The notes under the pieces are model-generated. The model was not told the origin of the DNA. It saw nothing but the letters and a program-made list of their open reading frames with translations, and searched no databases. Positions 5,727-7,311 of a DNA stretch of 7,311 bases are shown in pieces. This stretch comes from an uncultured Clostridia bacterium (GTDB lineage Bacteria; Bacillota; Clostridia; TANB77; CAG-508): NCBI GenBank assembly GCA_947630255.1, contig CANRGU010000062.1, positions 1 to 7,311 of the forward strand, given 5' to 3'. The translations under genes and the position numbers were made by a program. Position 1 is the first letter of the stretch, and every line of letters begins with the position of its first letter.

Positions 5727-7142
5727 TTATTTAATATACAATTTTTTGTATCTTACATAAACTACCACTGTTGATATTGTTACTATTCCAATTATCCATG
5801 CAAGTATTACTCTACCTGTGTATGGCATATTTGATGTTGCTGTTGTTGGATCTTTTGTTTCAGTTGTTCCACCTGTACTTGGTGTTTTATTATCTGATGA
5901 AGCTTCTTGAGTGCTAGCTTGTTTTGTTCCGTCTGCATAAACATATTTTTCTGAAATAGCCCAAGTAGTTTTTAATTCTCCAACACTTAATATTGCAGAA
6001 TTACCATCTGCATCTTTTAGATTTCCTCCTACTAAACTTACAGAAGCAATAAGTCCATTATCTGTACTTGTAATTTTATATGTATATAGTATTTTATTTC
6101 CACCTGTAAGTACTCCTGAAAGTGTTATTGAATTTCCAGTTCCTATTTTTATTTTTAATTTTGGAATATCAGTACCTGTAATTACTTCTGAGAACTCAAT
6201 AAAAATTTTTATTTCTGTTCCTGCAGGAACTCTATAATCGTTTTTTGTTTTATCTAAATATGAAGAAATATTTCCATTATCAATATAATATTTAGTTACT
6301 TTTGGTGCAGTCACATCAGAGCCTACTATTTCTGTACGTTTTTCCCAATTTTCTATTTTTTCAAAATTAATCTTATTATTTTTTGCATAAGTTTCTGCTT
6401 CAGAACCTTCTTCTGCAAATATTGTTAAATTTTTGCAGTCAGTAAATAAATCTGTTCCCATGCTTACAACAGTATTTGGTATTTTAATATATTTTAGTGC
6501 AGTACATCCATCAAATGGTGAATACCAATTATAATTTCCTGTACCTATAGTTGTTAAAGTATCTGGCAATTCTATTTCTGTTAACGCAGTACAGTTTGCA
6601 AAGCATTCATTTTCTAATTTTGTTAAAGTATTTGATAGTGTTATTTTACTTAATCCTGCACAATTTTTAAAAGCACTATCTTTTATATTTGTTACATTAT
6701 TTGGGATGTCAATATTTTTTAAGCCGGTGCAATTTTGAAAAGCATATTTTTCTATTGCCGTAATATTTTCTGACAATGTAACATTTGTTAAACCACTACA
6801 TCCATAAAAAGCAGCTTCACCAAAACTTGTAACAGTTTCTGGTATTGTAATAGCTGTTAGTCCAGTGCATTCATAAAAAGCCCTATATCCCAAAGTTGTT
6901 ACTTTATGGTTGTCGATTTCTGAAGGAATTGTTAAATTTCCTGTTACAGAACTAATATTAGTACATTTTAAATTTGTTGCATTTTCACTACCATCTAATT
7001 CATAACTCCATTCAACTTCTACATTTGTTGAAGTTTCAGTTTTTTCTTGTGCATTAGTTGTTTGTGCATTTACCATATTAGGTAATATGAATAACAATAA
7101 TATTGCTAATATTCCTAATAAAATTTTTTTGTTTTTTAACAT
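5727..7142 (-). CDS. BspA-like leucine-rich repeat surface protein with sortase signal
   Basis: A 471-residue secreted, wall-anchored protein. A signal peptide (residues 1-26; KNKK, hydrophobic core, cleavage probably after VNA) is followed by about 40 residues of linker. About seven BspA/LRR_5-type repeats span 66-245, with units like AFYGCSGLTNVTLSENITAI and the hallmark AF..C.GL..I.IP. An Ig-like domain of SwmB/SWM-repeat appearance follows at about 277-396 (DVTAPKV start, NLKDADGNSA near its end). Next are a Ser/Thr-rich linker (405-438), the sortase-type motif MPYTG (439-443), a hydrophobic helix and the basic tail RYKKLYIK. Such proteins commonly mediate adhesion; the ligand here is unknown. 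Start ATG 7142 has AAGGGGAG with a 6-base spacer. A hairpin/U-tract element stands immediately upstream, so expression may be controlled by attenuation. The motif differs from LPXTG in its first residue. Confidence 0.85.
   Translation of the reverse strand: MLKNKKILLGILAILLLFILPNMVNAQTTNAQEKTETSTNVEVEWSYELDGSENATNLKCTNISSVTGNLTIPSEIDNHKVTTLGYRAFYECTGLTAITIPETVTSFGEAAFYGCSGLTNVTLSENITAIEKYAFQNCTGLKNIDIPNNVTNIKDSAFKNCAGLSKITLSNTLTKLENECFANCTALTEIELPDTLTTIGTGNYNWYSPFDGCTALKYIKIPNTVVSMGTDLFTDCKNLTIFAEEGSEAETYAKNNKINFEKIENWEKRTEIVGSDVTAPKVTKYYIDNGNISSYLDKTKNDYRVPAGTEIKIFIEFSEVITGTDIPKLKIKIGTGNSITLSGVLTGGNKILYTYKITSTDNGLIASVSLVGGNLKDADGNSAILSVGELKTTWAISEKYVYADGTKQASTQEASSDNKTPSTGGTTETKDPTTATSNMPYTGRVILAWIIGIVTISTVVVYVRYKKLYIK
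6408..6947 (-). repeat. Degenerate tandem LRR_5 coding repeats
   Basis: About seven successive units of roughly 23 codons (one longer, with a GNYNWYSPF insertion near residues 202-210) encode the BspA-like repeats. Recurring elements are AF..C(T/S/A)GL and (I/L)(P/S)..(V/L/I)T. The DNA has diverged, so the repeat is clear at protein level rather than as identical DNA. Confidence 0.7.
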
Positions 7143-7168
7143 TTTAATCTCCCCTTTTTTATTTTTTG

Positions 7169-7189
7169 TAACACAAAAAAATTGTGTTA
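7169..7189 (-). promoter_or_regulatory. Alternative hairpin overlapping the leader terminator
   Basis: On the minus strand, TAACACAA and TTGTGTTA form a perfect 8-bp stem around five T. Its 5' arm (7189-7182) is also the base of the 3' arm of the larger hairpin at 7180-7233, so the two structures exclude each other. This resembles a terminator/antiterminator pair. Function is inferred. Confidence 0.4.
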
Positions 7190-7233
7190 TTTATATAGAT
7201 TTGTATATTTAAATCTACATAAATAGCACAATT
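7175..7233 (-). terminator. Long hairpin with U-tract before the LRR surface protein gene
   Basis: An inverted repeat of about 21-23 bp (7180-7202 with 7211-7233, loop 7203-7210). In minus-strand RNA it has one A-C mismatch and one G-U wobble, and it is followed by seven U (7181-7175). It is the best intrinsic-terminator structure in the window. It lies about 32 bases before the start codon of the surface protein gene and overlaps the end of the small ORF at 7187-7297. Confidence 0.7.
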
Positions 7234-7297
7234 CTTTATGTATAGACTTTTCTATTAGATTTCTCTTTTTTCGCCTATAAAATATTAAATTATTCAT
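7187..7297 (-). CDS. Small ORF, possible leader peptide or 3' end of a gene entering from the right
   Basis: From ATG 7297, a 36-codon frame encodes a basic peptide (MNNLIFYRRKKRNLIEKS... ending KYTNLYK) with two cysteines in a CYLC segment. A very good ribosome binding site, AGGGAG (7309-7304), stands 6 bases before the ATG, which favours a real start here. The frame is also open to the window edge, so it may instead be the C-terminus of a longer gene. The stop codon lies in the 3' arm of the following hairpin, as in other genes of this window. No family recognised. Confidence 0.4.
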   Translation of the reverse strand: MNNLIFYRRKKRNLIEKSIHKELCYLCRFKYTNLYK

Positions 7298-7311
7298 CTT
7301 TTGCTCCCTAA

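Overview
The window is strongly AT-rich, uses AGGAGG-type ribosome binding sites and has terminators overlapping stop codons. It carries a CotF-type spore coat gene, BspA-like leucine-rich repeats on a sortase-anchored surface protein, and a DUF1836 regulator. Together these point to a low-GC, Gram-positive, probably gut-associated member of the Clostridia (Bacillota). The species cannot be told from the sequence. I saw no insertion sequence, tRNA, rRNA or CRISPR array, and no gene-free stretch longer than 300 bases.

Layout. A DUF1836 transcriptional-regulator-like gene (17-511, +) converges on adenosine deaminase (547-1569, -) over a shared hairpin terminator. From about 1600 to 1650, two back-to-back promoter-like sequences appear to share their -35 region: one drives adenosine deaminase leftward, the other a two-gene spore-coat-like operon rightward (1694-1867 and 1878-2129, +). 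That operon ends in a bidirectional terminator shared with murD. From there to the right edge everything lies on the minus strand: murD (2138-3502), murL in two frames (3495-3986 and 3988-4869), a single-pass membrane protein (4963-5574) and an LPXTG-like anchored BspA/LRR surface protein (5727-7142). A possible leader ORF with a terminator/alternative hairpin (7169-7297) lies upstream of the last.

The most informative part is the murL-murD operon. The two ORFs at 3495-4869 together match one family: the ATP-dependent UDP-MurNAc-L-Ala-L-Glu epimerase MurL, first described in Xanthomonas. MurL works with a MurD-type ligase (MurD2) that attaches L-glutamate, so peptidoglycan D-glutamate is made on the precursor rather than by free glutamate racemase. 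The adjacent ligase overlaps murL by 8 bases and has an altered acceptor-site motif, which fits a MurD2-like role. The murL reading frame is broken by one extra base at 4005-4006, in a context holding a Shine-Dalgarno-like AAGGAG and the only in-frame CGG codon I found among the window's genes. Whether this is an assembly error, a mutation, or recoding/internal initiation is the main open question.

The second point of interest is the 5' leader of the surface protein. A strong hairpin plus U-tract sits about 32 bases before its start codon, leaving no room for a promoter in between. The 3' arm of that hairpin can instead pair with downstream sequence, an arrangement that could act as an attenuator.
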